From Lingula anatina (Eukaryota; Brachiopoda; Lingulata; Lingulida; Lingulidae), in assembly GCF_001039355.2 (NCBI RefSeq), contig NW_019774737.1:164683-228682 (forward strand): 64,000 nt of DNA. The letters are read 5' to 3'. Shown piece by piece: positions 24,812 to 38,300 of this stretch. Both the position numbers and the translations under genes were made by a program. The stretch's first letter is position 1. Each line of letters begins with the position of its first letter. The notes below the pieces were generated by a model that saw only the letters and a program-made list of their open reading frames with translations, did no database searches and was not told the origin of the DNA.

Positions 24812-26464
24812 TCTGTTAGTCCCCTGTTTTGAATGAGCCCTGAGAATTTTAAAGGTAACATTTACGTTGAAAATATGAGTTTGAGAGGCTGAAAGGTAAT
24901 GTAAGAATAGGCGTGATATAACACCGATTTCGCATTAGTACTTAAATCATAAAGCTCTTTTGAGACTTCATATATGACTCTTAAATGAAATTAATAAACA
25001 AGGGGCATTAATCACTGTTGTATTTTTTTCGCTGTGAACTCTCAGTAGGACGCAAAACGTTCCGTCATTTCTCTTAAACCATCAAAGGGGTGTTTCAGTT
25101 TCGGGGGCTAAGGCACTCGTGGAATGACTTTTTCATCAATACTTGTTATCTTACTGGGAGGAAGGCATTATAGCGTAAGAACTGATGATTGACTCGAGTC
25201 CGCCTATCGATTCCCTTCATCATTCAGTGAATCGATCAATACGCAGCAGAGACCCCTACCAGTGCTTCCCAGGTGTTAAGAAGAGTTCCTTTTTCCAGCT
25301 CAATATGATAAACGCCCTGTGAAGACTACAATAGCAATTTATGTCCTAACAAATATTTTACATTTGTTGACGTTATAATATGAACACCATTTTTTGAACT
25401 GGGAATTAATGTCACCCATAGATACATATTCTTTTTGTACACAAAGCACTAACATGTAGATACTGGTAGAGATGCCCTAATTCCCAAATGCATTTCATAG
25501 AGATTTACCAAAACCGCTTCGTTTCTGTAATATCATAAGTAACCCACATGCTTTTGAATGTTTTGTGTGAAAAAAATGTTATTTTGACCTTTCTTTTACC
25601 ACTATTCTCCTGACCAATTCCAAATTTGCAGTTAATAAATACCTTTGGGAATAAAGACAAGCAAAACTACTTTTTCTTTTTTCGGGAAAATATGAACTAG
25701 GCCATTGAAATGTGTTAAGAAAGCCCGAGTGAAAAGCTAAAGTCAAACTAAGAATGGAAATTACATAATAGACACCTACGCACATGTAAGAGCTCCGGCG
25801 TTTTTTTTTCTCCTGAAGTCTTCCTCAGGGCACAAATACGCTAAAGTATAGTTTAGGTGCCTTGGATTGAAATATGAAATGTTTGAAATTATGATTTATT
25901 GCGTAGACGAATACGGGGGTGGTGGTGGTGGTGGTGTGCAACTCCTTTAAAAAAACTGTGTCGGGTTCAGCCATACATGTATATGCTCTTTGTTTTTTGG
26001 GAAACAGAATAAAAAGCAGCAAAACTCTTTCACATGCGTCTTCACTGCGGGAATGGAAGGGGGTGGATAGAATTTAATTTGCCCCCCTTTTTGATATCCT
26101 GCATAAGCCGATGCACATTAATACTGACAAAGATCTGTGCTTGTACGATGTATATTTGAAGGCAAGGCTGAAATCAAAACAGATTTTAAACCGCCTAGGC
26201 AAGGTTGAGATTTCAATTTCGCCTAGGGGACAGTGCAATCCAAACTTCAGAGAAGTCGTGATTTAGTCAATAAGTCACATCTGCCCTAACAGACAGTAAA
26301 CCTTTGAGATTTAACTGTATAATTTTGCATTAGTGGGAAACCGGTAACCAGCACAAGTTTTGAAAAAAAAAAAAAAACAGGTAATTACATTCTATGGATT
26401 GATGGTTCCGCAAGGAATTGGTGGCACTAAGATGAACATCACAGGTGGGAATTTTGCTGTTATG

Positions 26465-26685
26465 CGCCATATTTGTCTTTTATTGAACTTTTGATGAGAT
26501 ATTGCTGTTTTAAATTTAATCTGGCCATCTGCCTTGGAAAGGAGACAAGTGAAATGCAACGTTTGCCCAATTCTCGGTCCTTTTACAAGCCTAATATATG
26601 CCATACTTGTCTTTTATTGAACTTTTGACGACATGTTGCTGTTTTAAAGTTAATCTGGCCATCTGCCTTTGAAAAGAAACCAAGT
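26465..26685 (+). repeat. Tandem duplication, two ~87-bp units
   Basis: Units at about 26465-26551 and 26598-26685 share TTGTCTTTTATTGAACTTTT, GCTGTTTTAAA and TTAATCTGGCCATCTGCCTT. About 46 bp of unrelated sequence separates them. No coding role seen. Confidence 0.8.
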
Positions 26686-28821
26686 GTTAGTCTCAGACAA
26701 ACAAAGTTAGCCACATTTTCATTGAAATGACTTCCTTTGGAATAATTTATCGCCTTACATTGTCATGGACATATCCAAAACAAAAAAGACACTTGGGTAA
26801 AAACGGTTGTCGGTTGAAAACTGACAGTACGGAGCCTCATGCAGGCAGAGAAACGCACAGCTTCAAATTCATGCAAGTTAATTACTCTCAGTTTTAAACA
26901 TATTTATGCTTTCTGAAACCACCAAAGGTGGAGGGGAAAGACACCAACAACAGGTTCAACCATTTTCTCGATCACTGCAAGTTTACCGAACGGGGACTGT
27001 GCGATATTGCCCACGGGGTTACCATAAAAAAATGTCCGAAAGTATTAGCATATTAGCATGGCAAAATCGTAGAGGCTACAGAGGCCGTGAATTTGTACGA
27101 TTTTGTACCATTTCGCAAGGTCCCCGCCTGCCTCCACACAGACGCCGCACGAAAAAGGTATTTACGGGCAGTATACGAGCACCGTATTGTCAAAATTCAA
27201 TCATCATCATCTCACGTCGCACGGACTTTCCTTGGTCACCTTAAAGGTTTCCAATTTCTAAAGAATTTGCAAGGATAAAATGGTCATCCTTGTGGAACAA
27301 TTTGATGAAAGAAGGTTGGAAATATCTTAACTACATATTTATCAAAATTGAGATGAAAAGTAAAACAGGTTTTTTGCACGATATTTTCTCCGTGTAGAGA
27401 AGTTGGCATACTACTGTTCGGCAGACTTAAGAGTGTTCTAAGGCCACAAAACCAGTTTAAATATCGGTAAAACAATAAACCAAGTTGTAGTTCATTGATG
27501 GAAATGCTATCTTCCTAATGTTCCGTACGACATATTCTCCTTGTCGACAACACTAGTTTCCACTTTACTTCAATTGGCAAACTACTGTACTGCATATGCT
27601 CCATTTTAACTGTATATTAAACGTGTAGTGTCCCTAACCCAAATGTGGTTGATTGTACAATACACTATATAGTATAACATCTTATTTCTCGTGATAACGA
27701 TCAGAAATTGAAGACTTATCGCACTGTCTAGAGCAAATCAAATTAAATCACCACTTTGCTCATGTAACCGAGTCTTCATGTGCATTTAACAGCGTTACTT
27801 TTGTCTCCAAAGAAATATCTTTGAAAACGCATTCCACTGTTTATTTATGTTTCAGAAAACAATTGAGTTATTAGAAATCAAAATCAAGATGCACTTATTA
27901 ACCCCAATTATCTCAATGACTATTAAAAAATTATGTGAACCTAACTAAAAGGGAATCAATTAATACGAGATAAGGGAATAGAGATAAGGGATGATGAATG
28001 GCACAGTTCTCTTCATACGCGTAATGGAGAATAATTGTGCGAAGAGGACGTTACATGCGAGCAGTTGGAGCTACATTGTGCAGTGGAGCATAATGAAGCT
28101 ATGCACACCCAGAAAATTAGTGGTACCAGTTTAAATGTCACCAAGAATCAAAACCCAATTCAATCCTACCAACAACTTGACCAGTATTACTAGACTGTCA
28201 GCTAGGTTTTCATTACGCAGACAACATTTTCCCCGGTACCAATGCAAACAATTAGTGTTTCAAATTGGTTTGACATTTGCCAATTCACTTTCTTGCAAAT
28301 GTCACTGTGTTTACAACATTCCCGTTGTTGTTTTTCATGACACATCACATAAACTAATTTAAAAAAACACCAAAAAATTATTCCAAGAGTGTTATTTTAT
28401 TATATTTTGACGAGGTACATGTACAAAAACAACCAAGATGTAACCTATATCCATGCCACATGTCCTTTTTGTAGAGTTACCAACATATTTGGAACAAGTG
28501 TAAAGATGGAGTATAGAGTCATGTTGGTAGTACATATACAAAATTCAAATAGTGGTTTCAATGGCAGAGCCAGGGGCCGATCAACCACCCATTTTTGAAA
28601 TTTTCACGGCAAATATGTAGCTACAAGGGCCTGTTTCATTTTGACTAAATAGCAGAGATAATGTTGAGAAGATTGAACAAAAAGTATTCGGTGGAATTGA
28701 CTGATAATTAGGGCCTAAATTAGAATTATTTTTGTGCAAGATGCTCGTTCAGTAAAATATTGAAAACAAGCGTTTGTATCAAACGATGACACTATTACGT
28801 AGAACATAAATTCAAATAAAA

Positions 28822-29079
28822 AACCACCAACAGCTTGTCTAAATCGCGAACATCAACCAAACAAAGGCATACAGCACATAGTGTTTTTACTTCGATCCCA
28901 ATTTTGAAAGTTTACAAACCATCTATCAGATTAGATTTTCAAAAGAAAAAAAGAACAACACCAACGACAAGTCTGAATAGTCGGTTATCAACCAAACAAA
29001 TGTACACAGAACATAGTGTCTTTTGTTTCGATCCCAATTTTGAAAGTTTGCAAACCACTTATCAGATTAGATTTTTCAT
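28822..29079 (+). repeat. Tandem duplication, two ~125-bp units
   Basis: Units at about 28822-28944 and 28953-29079 share ATCAACCAAACAAA, CGATCCCAATTTTGAAAGTT and ATCAGATTAGATTTT with scattered substitutions. The open frame across the copies has no recognisable product. Confidence 0.8.
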
Positions 29080-31859
29080 TCTTTAAATATTGCCGTTCCA
29101 CTGTCTTGTTTTTCAATTACTACAACACAAGCACGTATTGTTACCCAAAACCATTATGTTGGTCCGCTTAGATTTTTTTGCTAGGACCGTTGTCTTAGGT
29201 AGGCCCAAGGCTGATAAAATATTTAAACCTAATCAATACGCATCAATGGATGCAACAAGCTATGTTTGTGTTTCGAGGAAAGCTAATACTAGATTGCCTC
29301 GCAGAGGTTTAAGACACTGCCATCTAATATATTTTTAGGGTCGCAATAGTAGACGATTGTGTAAATCGATTAATTTTAAACACTTCATACACTCGCCACT
29401 TAAAAGTGTTTTGGTGCGTAACGTGCTATGCAGATGAGAACGGAATTGGATTATAAATATTGTATTGCGGCGACAGGTGAGACTTACACAAAAGAATTCA
29501 CAAAAACGTGCATTAACACGTTCTACTGCTTCGCACCTTTTAATTAGCAGGTTAAGATTATATATTCACGATAATAGGAAAGGTTCATCTTGTAAATATG
29601 ATTCAGTTCATCCTCTCGAAATAATCGATACATGGTTGAATTGAAAGCCCGTGCGCAATAGTCAGTGACTTGTATGTACATTGTAGTTGTCCGATTATGT
29701 TGTAATGATAGGAGAATGACACCATCTCCCAATCAGATCGTATCCCTATGGTTTTGACTACCCTAGTAAAAGACAAGAATAGTCTATTGACAGCTGCGTA
29801 AGATTATATCCCTGGCTTCAAGGCTTAAAGCACTCTAACACATTTGGGCAATGCGGATATTTGGTGCAGGATGACTTTACACATACTGTCCATTATAGTG
29901 ATTAGAAGAAAAAGGCAGCCTATCTCCTTGCAAGTTAATGGTATAATAATGCGTGTAGCATATCCACAGTCAAGACACGGGTGTGCAGAGTGAGCTTGAA
30001 TAGATATATAGAGGCATTGAAACTGTTCGGTTCTGACTGAGGCCTACATACATATTGCATATACATAAATGCATGTACATGTGTAGGCTATTTCTGTTGG
30101 CCATATACTACCAAGTCTTTTTGGCATAAATAACCGTCCTCTTACGTAAATGTTGTGATGATGCTTACAATGAGAGTCATTTAAAGACCAGTAGATAGAA
30201 AAAAAAAACATGAAAATAAAGAAAACACGAACACTTCACAACATAAATTTTAAGATCCAACAGATTTTTAATATTCTTTAAAGGTTATAAAAGGCAAAGG
30301 AAATTTAGAGGCGTTTGGTAATTCATGACAAGATTTACAAGAAATGATACAGTATTTGATATAACAATGTGTAAATTTGCCTAAACGTAAAATTCTAATT
30401 CATTCTTACAAATGTCTGGAGACTAAATTCTACGTAAAGAAAAAGAAATAAAAATAAACTCACTGCACTTGGTATTTTTATTTTAAAGGATTTATATCTT
30501 AAAATGTCTCGTGATCCTGTATGGATGCTGTAACTTACCTCCTTGCCAATAACAAGGACACCATTTCGCAGTCGTAGATAGCATACCAGTATCTGAGCGC
30601 ATTGTCTTGGCACATCTGTAGCAATTAGACAGCACTTCTGACACATTTCAGGGCACAGAAAGCACCAGCATGCCACTGATAAAATTTTGTTTAAATGAAA
30701 GATGTCTTGACGTTTGCCTGCGCTTGCGAACTGTTCTGTTTGGCATGATGTCAAAAAAGTCTGTTTATTTTAGTCATTAAAAATTGAGTTAATGAGTTTT
30801 GGGGAAATGTATAACATAGGCCTATGTATAATATAAATCTACCAAGGGTGCCTGCACAAAATTTAAAAAGTGTAATATAAAAATTGCCAAAGAAGAAGAA
30901 GAACGTCTGGTTTATTGATTTTGATACATATTATAACATTATACCGGGCTGTAAAAAAGTAGTCTTTGGTTAAAATATATATTTACTTCTGCTAGCATAC
31001 CATTCCCGTTGGCGGGTGCGTACCGCGGTGGTTACTGGGAAATACTAGCGCGTGGGTTCTTTCAGATACATTTTATTTTTTTAATGATTTCAGAATTTAC
31101 CACGTACCCCTAAAAGAAGAACGTTTTCACGTCATGGTAAAACCGATTGCCATTTTTGCATATGAAAGCTTACAGGCCTTCAGTTTAAAATGACTTTCTG
31201 AGGTTTGTGTGTTTACCGTTAGATACCAATAAGACTTTTGACTTCTCCCTAAAAATGAAACGTATTTAGATTTTGACGGTAGGAACGGTGATTTATACAG
31301 TTTTTAGAAGAGCTTATCGCACTGTTTAAAAGAGGGATGGCTGATCAGGTCCTGTTTTAAAAATATTAACTATAGAAATGAAGACTAAAGGACCGTCTTA
31401 AAGGTTCCCATCATTTCTCACTAAGCTCTTGCAATGCCTGTAGCATATATGTATATATATATTTGTATCTTTGTGTTATAATAAGCAAAGGGCCTGTAAG
31501 ACGGGGCATCACGACCAATGGCTAAAATTTCATCTAGACTACCCGGTGGTAGAAGGTTTAAATAGCGCCTTCGTTTTGAGTGGGGATATCAGACCTTTTC
31601 ACAAACTTTGGATTAACCTCTAAGTTTTTTATTTAAACCTGATGCTAAACTGAAAGCAATTACGAAGGATTAACCTTGCCATTACGTGATTGTATCAATC
31701 ATTCATACGTAAGCTACTTTTAAGCCTTACATATGACAAAATATACATTAATAGGGTTTAATATAATGAATATACAAAATTCCATTTGTGTATTCTTTTC
31801 TATCATTAGCATGTTGCAAAACCAATGTTTGTTTGCATTTCCGTCGCTGCAGGATGCAC

Positions 31860-31865
31860 TTTATT
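31860..31865 (-). terminator. Candidate poly(A) signal for the unrecognised minus-strand gene
   Basis: AATAAA on the minus strand about 430 bases beyond the stop codon at 32294. It is the nearest canonical hexamer I found. Confidence 0.35.
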
Positions 31866-32293
31866 GAGAAATTAGTGCGCTAACTTAAAAACTCACACAG
31901 GAAGTTGACTCTGTTTTCAGGGTTATCGGACCTGTTGCTGTATTGAAAAGTATAGGACCTAATGCTCGGACTGCGTTTTATCATAATCTGACTTTGCACA
32001 AATCTAAACGCACGTCGAATATTTTAAAAGAAAAAAAAAAAGAATGTTGCACGCATTGTTTCCTGCGTGAATAACAGGTATGACATATACATGTATGACT
32101 TATTTAGTATGCCATCGTCGAATGAACTGTACTCCATTTCCATTTGCTGGGAAAGCAAAACAGTCATTGTAAATTATGGATTGTATATTTATGATATAAT
32201 GCATTTGGTCATCAATTGTGCTTTTTGTCTGATTTACGATTATTTTCCAAGAAAACCCCTTAAATCATATTGATCATGCAATGCACCATGCAA

Positions 32294-33172
32294 TTATTTC
32301 GATTGGAATGCTTCTTCCCCTCCGTCCTTTACAACAGGTTTAATTCTTGGTGTCAAAGTTGCCACGGAACTTTCCTTGTGCGAGATCCTCTGGGAATCAG
32401 GGAGAGAGCACCGCCGGAGTTCAAGCCTACCGGGAGCACGGAGCCCCTCCGTGCCGTCGACTTGAATCGATTTTCTTCGCAGGCCGGTCGGTCTATAACG
32501 TTGCGAGCTATCTGCTAATACAAACGCATTATCGACGGGTTTATATTTTGTAGGGGTACGAATTGCGGGATCATCCGTGCGAGACACCAATTCCTTTTCG
32601 TCTTCACATCCACTTAAACCCTGTTCTAGCGGGGATGATTTACTTCTTTCGTGCGAACTGAGTTCACGTTTCGGTTCTGCATTCGCTTGATTCGATGACA
32701 CTTTCTGGCCAATGTTGTTTTGTAAAGTCTCTCGTATTCCGTCTCCAATGCTTGTGGATATGCGATTTCTGTTCGCGACGACATTAAATTCAAGTGACCG
32801 CCTCACTTCTTTCATTACAAAATCTACATTGTTGGTGCTGTTGGTGGGTAAACTCGCTCGTCTCCGTGCTACAATTGGCTGGTTGGGTCGAAGCGGATTA
32901 AGGGAGCGTTTTTCTCTTAATGGCAGGCGTAGATCATATCCATCTTTATTGCTTTCATTATCTGGTTCACTTTTTGCTACAAGAGTCAACCGAGGTCCAA
33001 GATCGCTATCTGTTTCTGCGCCGTTACCGTCCTTCATGTTGCCGGCAATTGTGCTGTGTTGAAGTTCCATATGCCCACTCCTCAGTCTATATATCACACA
33101 GAAGATATGTTTACATCTCATAAAGCTAACATCCTTGCTAATAGTTGTAGCCATGCAGCACTTAACGCCCAT
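32294..33172 (-). CDS. Unrecognised protein with repeated RRxS sites, up to 292 aa
   Basis: This is the longest uninterrupted frame in the window. The first ATG (33172) gives 292 aa starting MGVKCC. Another in-frame ATG at 33070 (MELQHS) may be the true start, and an acceptor-like site lies shortly before it. The protein is hydrophilic, with no signal peptide or membrane segment, and looks largely disordered. It carries four basophilic-kinase-type sites: RRRASLP (Ser about 107), VRRSLEF (about 126), RRKSIQ (235) and RRCSLP (256). GC and codon composition are higher than in the flanks, consistent with a real coding exon. I do not recognise the family. It could be a single-exon gene or the last exon of a longer one whose 5' exons I cannot identify. 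The GALM gene to the right is also on the minus strand and ends about 2.1 kb upstream. Confidence 0.6.
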   Translation of the reverse strand: MGVKCCMATTISKDVSFMRCKHIFCVIYRLRSGHMELQHSTIAGNMKDGNGAETDSDLGPRLTLVAKSEPDNESNKDGYDLRLPLREKRSLNPLRPNQPIVARRRASLPTNSTNNVDFVMKEVRRSLEFNVVANRNRISTSIGDGIRETLQNNIGQKVSSNQANAEPKRELSSHERSKSSPLEQGLSGCEDEKELVSRTDDPAIRTPTKYKPVDNAFVLADSSQRYRPTGLRRKSIQVDGTEGLRAPGRLELRRCSLPDSQRISHKESSVATLTPRIKPVVKDGGEEAFQSK

Positions 33173-33624
33173 ATCATAAAGAGACACTCGTTATTCATGA
33201 GCGACACAAGTGATTGAGAGGAGATGTTTCGCCTTGCTAAACCATATCTGGCGCTGACGTTTGTTCGCGAAATATAGTTGAACATAGAGCCCATTAATCA
33301 AAGAATGATTAGCACGTGTGCTTATTCTGGTCTGCTATCGTGACGGTTCCACATATTCATTATTTTCGAAAAACTGAAATGGTTATCACTCTGCTGCACC
33401 TTGATGTGTGATCCATTATTAATTGTTAATTGAGCTTTGTTTCAAAATCGAGCATATGCCTTACCTAGCAATTTTTTATTTTATTATTTTTTTTTTGTCA
33501 CGTTCAGATTATAAAAGTTAGTTAAGAGATAGGGGAACACAGAAAGACAGAGAATGGGAAGATGTTGATAGGGAGAGATGTGTAGAAAGATAGAGGTGCA
33601 TGGTTAATTAGAGACGCGGAGTTA

Positions 33625-33872
33625 GGGACCATTCCCACATATATTTGGATTGATCTATCTCCCAGGGGAGTCGCACTAATTTGCTGTAAACTTAACCAGC
33701 TTAAACGTCTGTCACGTCTAGTAAAGTTGTTAGGGAGTAATTATCTTTACCCCCTAGCTGATTCGGTAGGCGTGACCGACATTTAAGCAGGTTAAGTTGA
33801 TAGCTATTTAGTGAGACTCCCCAGGGAGATATATCGATCCAAATGGATCGATCTAGGCATGGGAACCCAGTC
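33625..33872. mobile_element. PIF/Harbinger-like MITE, copy 2
   Basis: 248 bp flanked by TTA on both sides. Ends are GGGACCATTCCCA and TGGGAACCCAGTC, inverted repeats. The core includes TTGATAGCTATTTAGTGAGA and CATTTAAGCAGGTTAAG, matching copies 1 and 3. No coding capacity. Confidence 0.78.
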
Positions 33873-33886
33873 TTAGAAAGATGTGG

Positions 33887-33918
<32 letters not shown>
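33887..33918. repeat. Poly(A) tract
   Basis: Uninterrupted run of about 32 A, starting 12 bases after the target duplication of the adjacent MITE. Confidence 0.95.
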
Positions 33919-33920
<2 letters not shown>

Positions 33921-35307
33921 CACGAATTTCATTTAAAAATGAAAACCAATACTTTTGCCACGATATTTCTTTTTAAAACTTTAGCCCCATTTTAAAGCTT
34001 GTATCTTTTACATTTTAAACATTTGTATGATAGGTGACATAATCAAAAAATAAAACACTTCCATTTCATAATTTCTATACCAATCTTCCTCAGGGAATTT
34101 AATAGACAAATTTATGACAGTTTACAATATTGGGAGTACTGTCAAATATCAATGTATCAATATTTAATGTAAATGGCAGTAGGCGGCTCTCAAATAATCA
34201 TCTGTAGAATTTTTTACTATCACCTACATAACAAGCACACCGGTGATGGTGCGGAAAAAATACAACTTCTACCAAGCCTTATCCATCAATCAAAGGCACT
34301 ACAATTGAATGCATAAAATATTCAAAAGCTTTCAATATCGCAACAATCAATCAAAATCAAACATTGGGTCGTTTTTTTAAGATATTTCCCCCTAGTAAGT
34401 TGAATGGAGACATATTAATCATCAAAATTTGCATAATATATATGCCACTGCATTGTTAGTTTGGCAGTTTCTTTAAAATATTTCTTTAATCAAAGAGTAC
34501 GTATATCTTGGCACAATGGAGAAGTGAAGACTGAAGTCATCAGTAACCCAGGCTGAACTGTACCATGGTTATAATATTATTATAAAACAAAAGTAATACT
34601 GATAAACACAGCAGTAAATATACTCATCAAACCATTATCAAAACCTTAATCTATATCTATCATTCTATTTTCTTGTAGCACCATATAAGACATAAACTTC
34701 TTTCTGATCAAGTTATAAACCCAAATGATGCTCGGTATAATTCAGATACTATCTTAAATTTGCACATCATAACATGTTATCAAATTAAGATCCAACCTTT
34801 GGTAAAAAATATATCTATCAATAAGACTAACAAACAGCATGAAATAGCCGCTGACAACCAACTTGATACAAGAATCCAAAAGCACTTCAAATCACACATG
34901 AATATTTTAAATTTTTCAGGATGAAAAATCACTAAAACCATGCAATGAAATCAGAAACATTATTGCATACTACACATGGAAATACTAATCCTTTTAAAAT
35001 GCGTCATAATGTAACAGCATTGCACACCATTATTTGCACTTTATAAATTGCACTACTGCACTGCATCATAACAGGCACATATGCTGAATATGCTAGTAAA
35101 TAAACTATGAATTTTTCAGAGTTTAGCAACAAGAGCAGATAACAAGTAGGTACATAAAAACATACACATATCTATGGAAGACATATTGTCACCAGGCAAC
35201 CTTTATAACAAATCGTGTTATCAAAAATACCAATCTGATAGTAACAACACATATAAAATGGGTGTTAACTGGTAGATGACCACCTGTAAATGGTTCTTAT
35301 GAAAGCC

Positions 35308-38300
35308 TTAAGCCTGAGTGGAAAACTTGTAGGAGGTGGTGTGTCTGTAGGTCTCCCCTGGCTTCAGAATGGCATTGGGAAAATTGGGCTGAAAATAAAC
35401 AAACACTAAATAGTTCCATTTTGAAAAGCTAAAGATCAAACACTGAATGTTACAACAGAGAAAATTAACACATTTTGAGAACACCAATATTTGCAACTGT
35501 ATCAAAAAAGATAACAAAAGGAGAGCATAATTAATGCAATATTTTCAAAAAGAAAATTACCATCAGAGAAAAAATTGATAGAGGTTTCAATGCAAAAGTG
35601 ACAAACATTTGAACATTTGAACTAAAGGTAAACCAACATTTACATACAGAGTCCTTCAAAGAGTTATATAATCACCTTGTTTACAGCATCTGGGTAATTT
35701 TGTGTCTCAAGGCAAAGTGCAGAATGTTGTCCATAGATGGCACCACCTTTGCCACTGATTCCTGCCAAATAGTTCCCAGTGTAGAGCTGGACTCCCGGCT
35801 GCTCTGTGTACACATCCATGACACGACCACTGGCCCTGTGCTCAACTCTGTAGAATTTCAAATTCTCAATAAGTTGTTTATCAAAAATATTCAATAATTA
35901 AATAGTAACAATAACTGTCAATTAAATACATTTACTTATGGCAAATTTTAGTCTTGACAAAAATATAATAAGTACTTCTTTACACTCAGATAATTTTAAA
36001 AATCAAATAATTCTGAAACCATTGTTTATATCTTTGATATAATATACAAGGTCTTAGTGTCTTAGTAAAAATTAGGTAAAATATTGAAGTTAGTCAACTT
36101 TTAGACCAAATTACTCATATGAGTATGGGAATGGAATCATATTTACTTTGCAATGTGTTTCCTCTCTCTCTTCTCTCCAACACAGAAGTTATGATCATAA
36201 CCCTTATCTCCAGGAACATTATTAATTCTGTCTCCTATTCTTACTGGCTTGCGGAGGTCAAATACTGTGCCCTCAACACTGGCAATCTCACCTGAAAGAT
36301 TACACGAAATGCATCTTTCAAAAATTAAACATCCTTTTTATTTTGTCAATTTGAAGTTCAATTTTTAAAATTTATTACATTTTTAAATGTTAAAATATTA
36401 AAATATTTCAGTGATGTTTCACAAAATCTGCAAATGGTGTGCTTCTGGGATAAGATCTGCCAAATCTGATAAAAAGCAAAGTACATACACTACTTGTATA
36501 CCGTATCAGTTTCAACAATAAAAGAAATCCATCTAAAAATACTGTTGATCTGGCTATTTTTCAAATATTTATGAAAAAATGTCCTATGGGCATCTTTTTC
36601 TTTTAATTCAAGGCACAGCTGACCTGTAGTATCAAATGTGCAGTTTGTATAGAAATATTTAAGACTTTCGTTTACCTGTTGGAATGCTGTTTTCATCCTT
36701 AGGTGTGAAAGTCTCAGCATTAATGGTGACATAATGATCATAAACATTGGCTGTACCCTGAAAAATCACAAAAATAAACATACAAACATACCTGTTATAA
36801 ATTTTACTAGATTTACATCACATTTTTACTAAACATGCAGTGAAGCATTTATCACTAAACAAACTTTCTTGAATAGGAGAAAAATTATAGCTTATGTATT
36901 TTCATTTCAATAGCTCAAATAATTCTCAAATAGGTTATTATCATAGATATAAAATTTGTATATTTGTCCTTCTATCAAGAGAAATGCTTAACCTTCAAAA
37001 TGTTGGAATTTTTGACAAACCTGTCCAGCTAGATTGAAATAAGCATGATTGGTCAGATTAATGGGTGTTGCTTTAGTTGAGGTAGCAGAATAGTCCAGAA
37101 TAAGCTCATTCTCACTGGTCAATTCATACGTCACATGGACGGTCATTTCCCCTGGATAGCCTTCATCCCCATCTGGACTAGTATGAGTTAAGTGAAGCTT
37201 AGTCCCCTCTACATTGGTGGTCCACACAGCCTGGGGAGATTCAAAGGGAAGGTAAAAAACTGAGGCAATTATTTAAAAAAAAAGAAAAAATGACAGTCAG
37301 TAGAAAGAGGGGAAAAGGGATATATATACAATAAAACATATCTTAATATGGAGCAACAGTAATGTCAATTAAAATCATTAACTAATGACAAGTCTTTGTC
37401 TTGACAAAAACATTAACATTTAAAACAAAAACAAACAAACAAAAAAAAAAAAAAAACAAGAAAACAAACACTACATACTTGAAGATCAAATCAACCTTTC
37501 TCTAATGGTATGGATGATTTCAGTGTTTTCTGTGACTCCCCTCTCTCTCTCTCTTTCTTTTTAAAAATCCTTTTAAAAATCTTATTTTATTACAAATAAA
37601 TAAAAACACAATATCAATATGCTGTTCAGTATAACCTTGTCAAATCCCTTGAGCCCTCCATGCAGATGATTTGGTCCATTGTTCACAGCCAGTTCATAAG
37701 TCTTGCCATCTAGAGTGAACTTTCCACCAGCAATACGATTGGCAACCCTGCCTACAAGAGCACCAAAATATGGGTGCTTTGCCTCATAACCTGTGAAATG
37801 AAAATTTATAAATAAGCATAAGTTTATGTCTTTTGCCTTGTTCACAATTATTAAGCCATATTGTTCTTTATCAGATATTATGCTGATTATATGATATTCG
37901 ACTCAAACTGAAAGCAGCCAATGTTTATTTGTTTTGTTGTTTTTGCTGTGCTTTTACAAAATGCATGCATTTGCAACTTAAAAATGCTTATAAAAATATA
38001 TGGCTATATATTTGTATTAATAGTCTTTTTTTCTAATGTACCTTCCATATTATCAAAGCCCAGGCAAACATCATCTAATTTTCCATCTTTATCTGGGGCA
38101 ATGATTTTAGTGATGATTCCTCCAAAAGTGATGATTTCAACAGTCATGCCATTCTGATTCTTAAGAGTGTATCTTAAAACATAATAAAATAAATCAATGT
38201 CCTATGTGATCAATTTTGCTGAAAAGTAAAAGAATAATTTAAATTCAAATGAGTAATTAAAATAATTTAATTTAATTTAGATATAGACTTCTGTGGGTTG

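Larger units (their letters stand above)
14681..31859. other. Long intergenic region without a supported gene
   Basis: About 17 kb of AT-rich sequence with no open frame longer than about 120 codons and no exon chain I could assemble. Supported contents are the (CT)n run at 18279-18310, AAAC/AAAT repeats at 21517-21575, an inverted repeat at 24684-24811, two tandem duplications at 26465-26685 and 28822-29079, and poly(A)/(T) tracts near 16690, 20117 and 26365. An isolated minus-strand open stretch ends at a perfect donor at 30533-30539. Distal regulatory sequence for the neighbouring genes could lie here. Confidence 0.6.
33173..35307. other. Intergenic region and presumed GALM 3'UTR
   Basis: Contains the upstream flank of the unrecognised gene, the MITE at 33625-33872, a 32-base poly(A) run at 33887-33918, then about 1.4 kb of AT-rich sequence directly beyond the GALM stop codon that probably includes its 3'UTR. 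ATTAAA-type hexamers on the minus strand occur near 34097 and 34163. No other gene is supported. Confidence 0.55.

Noticed and set aside
26906-27278. Overlapping plus-strand open frames of 112 and 63 codons
   Set aside because: Protein-like in places (HTDAARKRYLRAVYEHRIV) but with no splice partners, no recognised domain and two competing frames.
26465-29079. Tandem duplications considered as a CRISPR-like or satellite array
   Set aside because: Only two units at each place, with diverged copies and no regular spacers.
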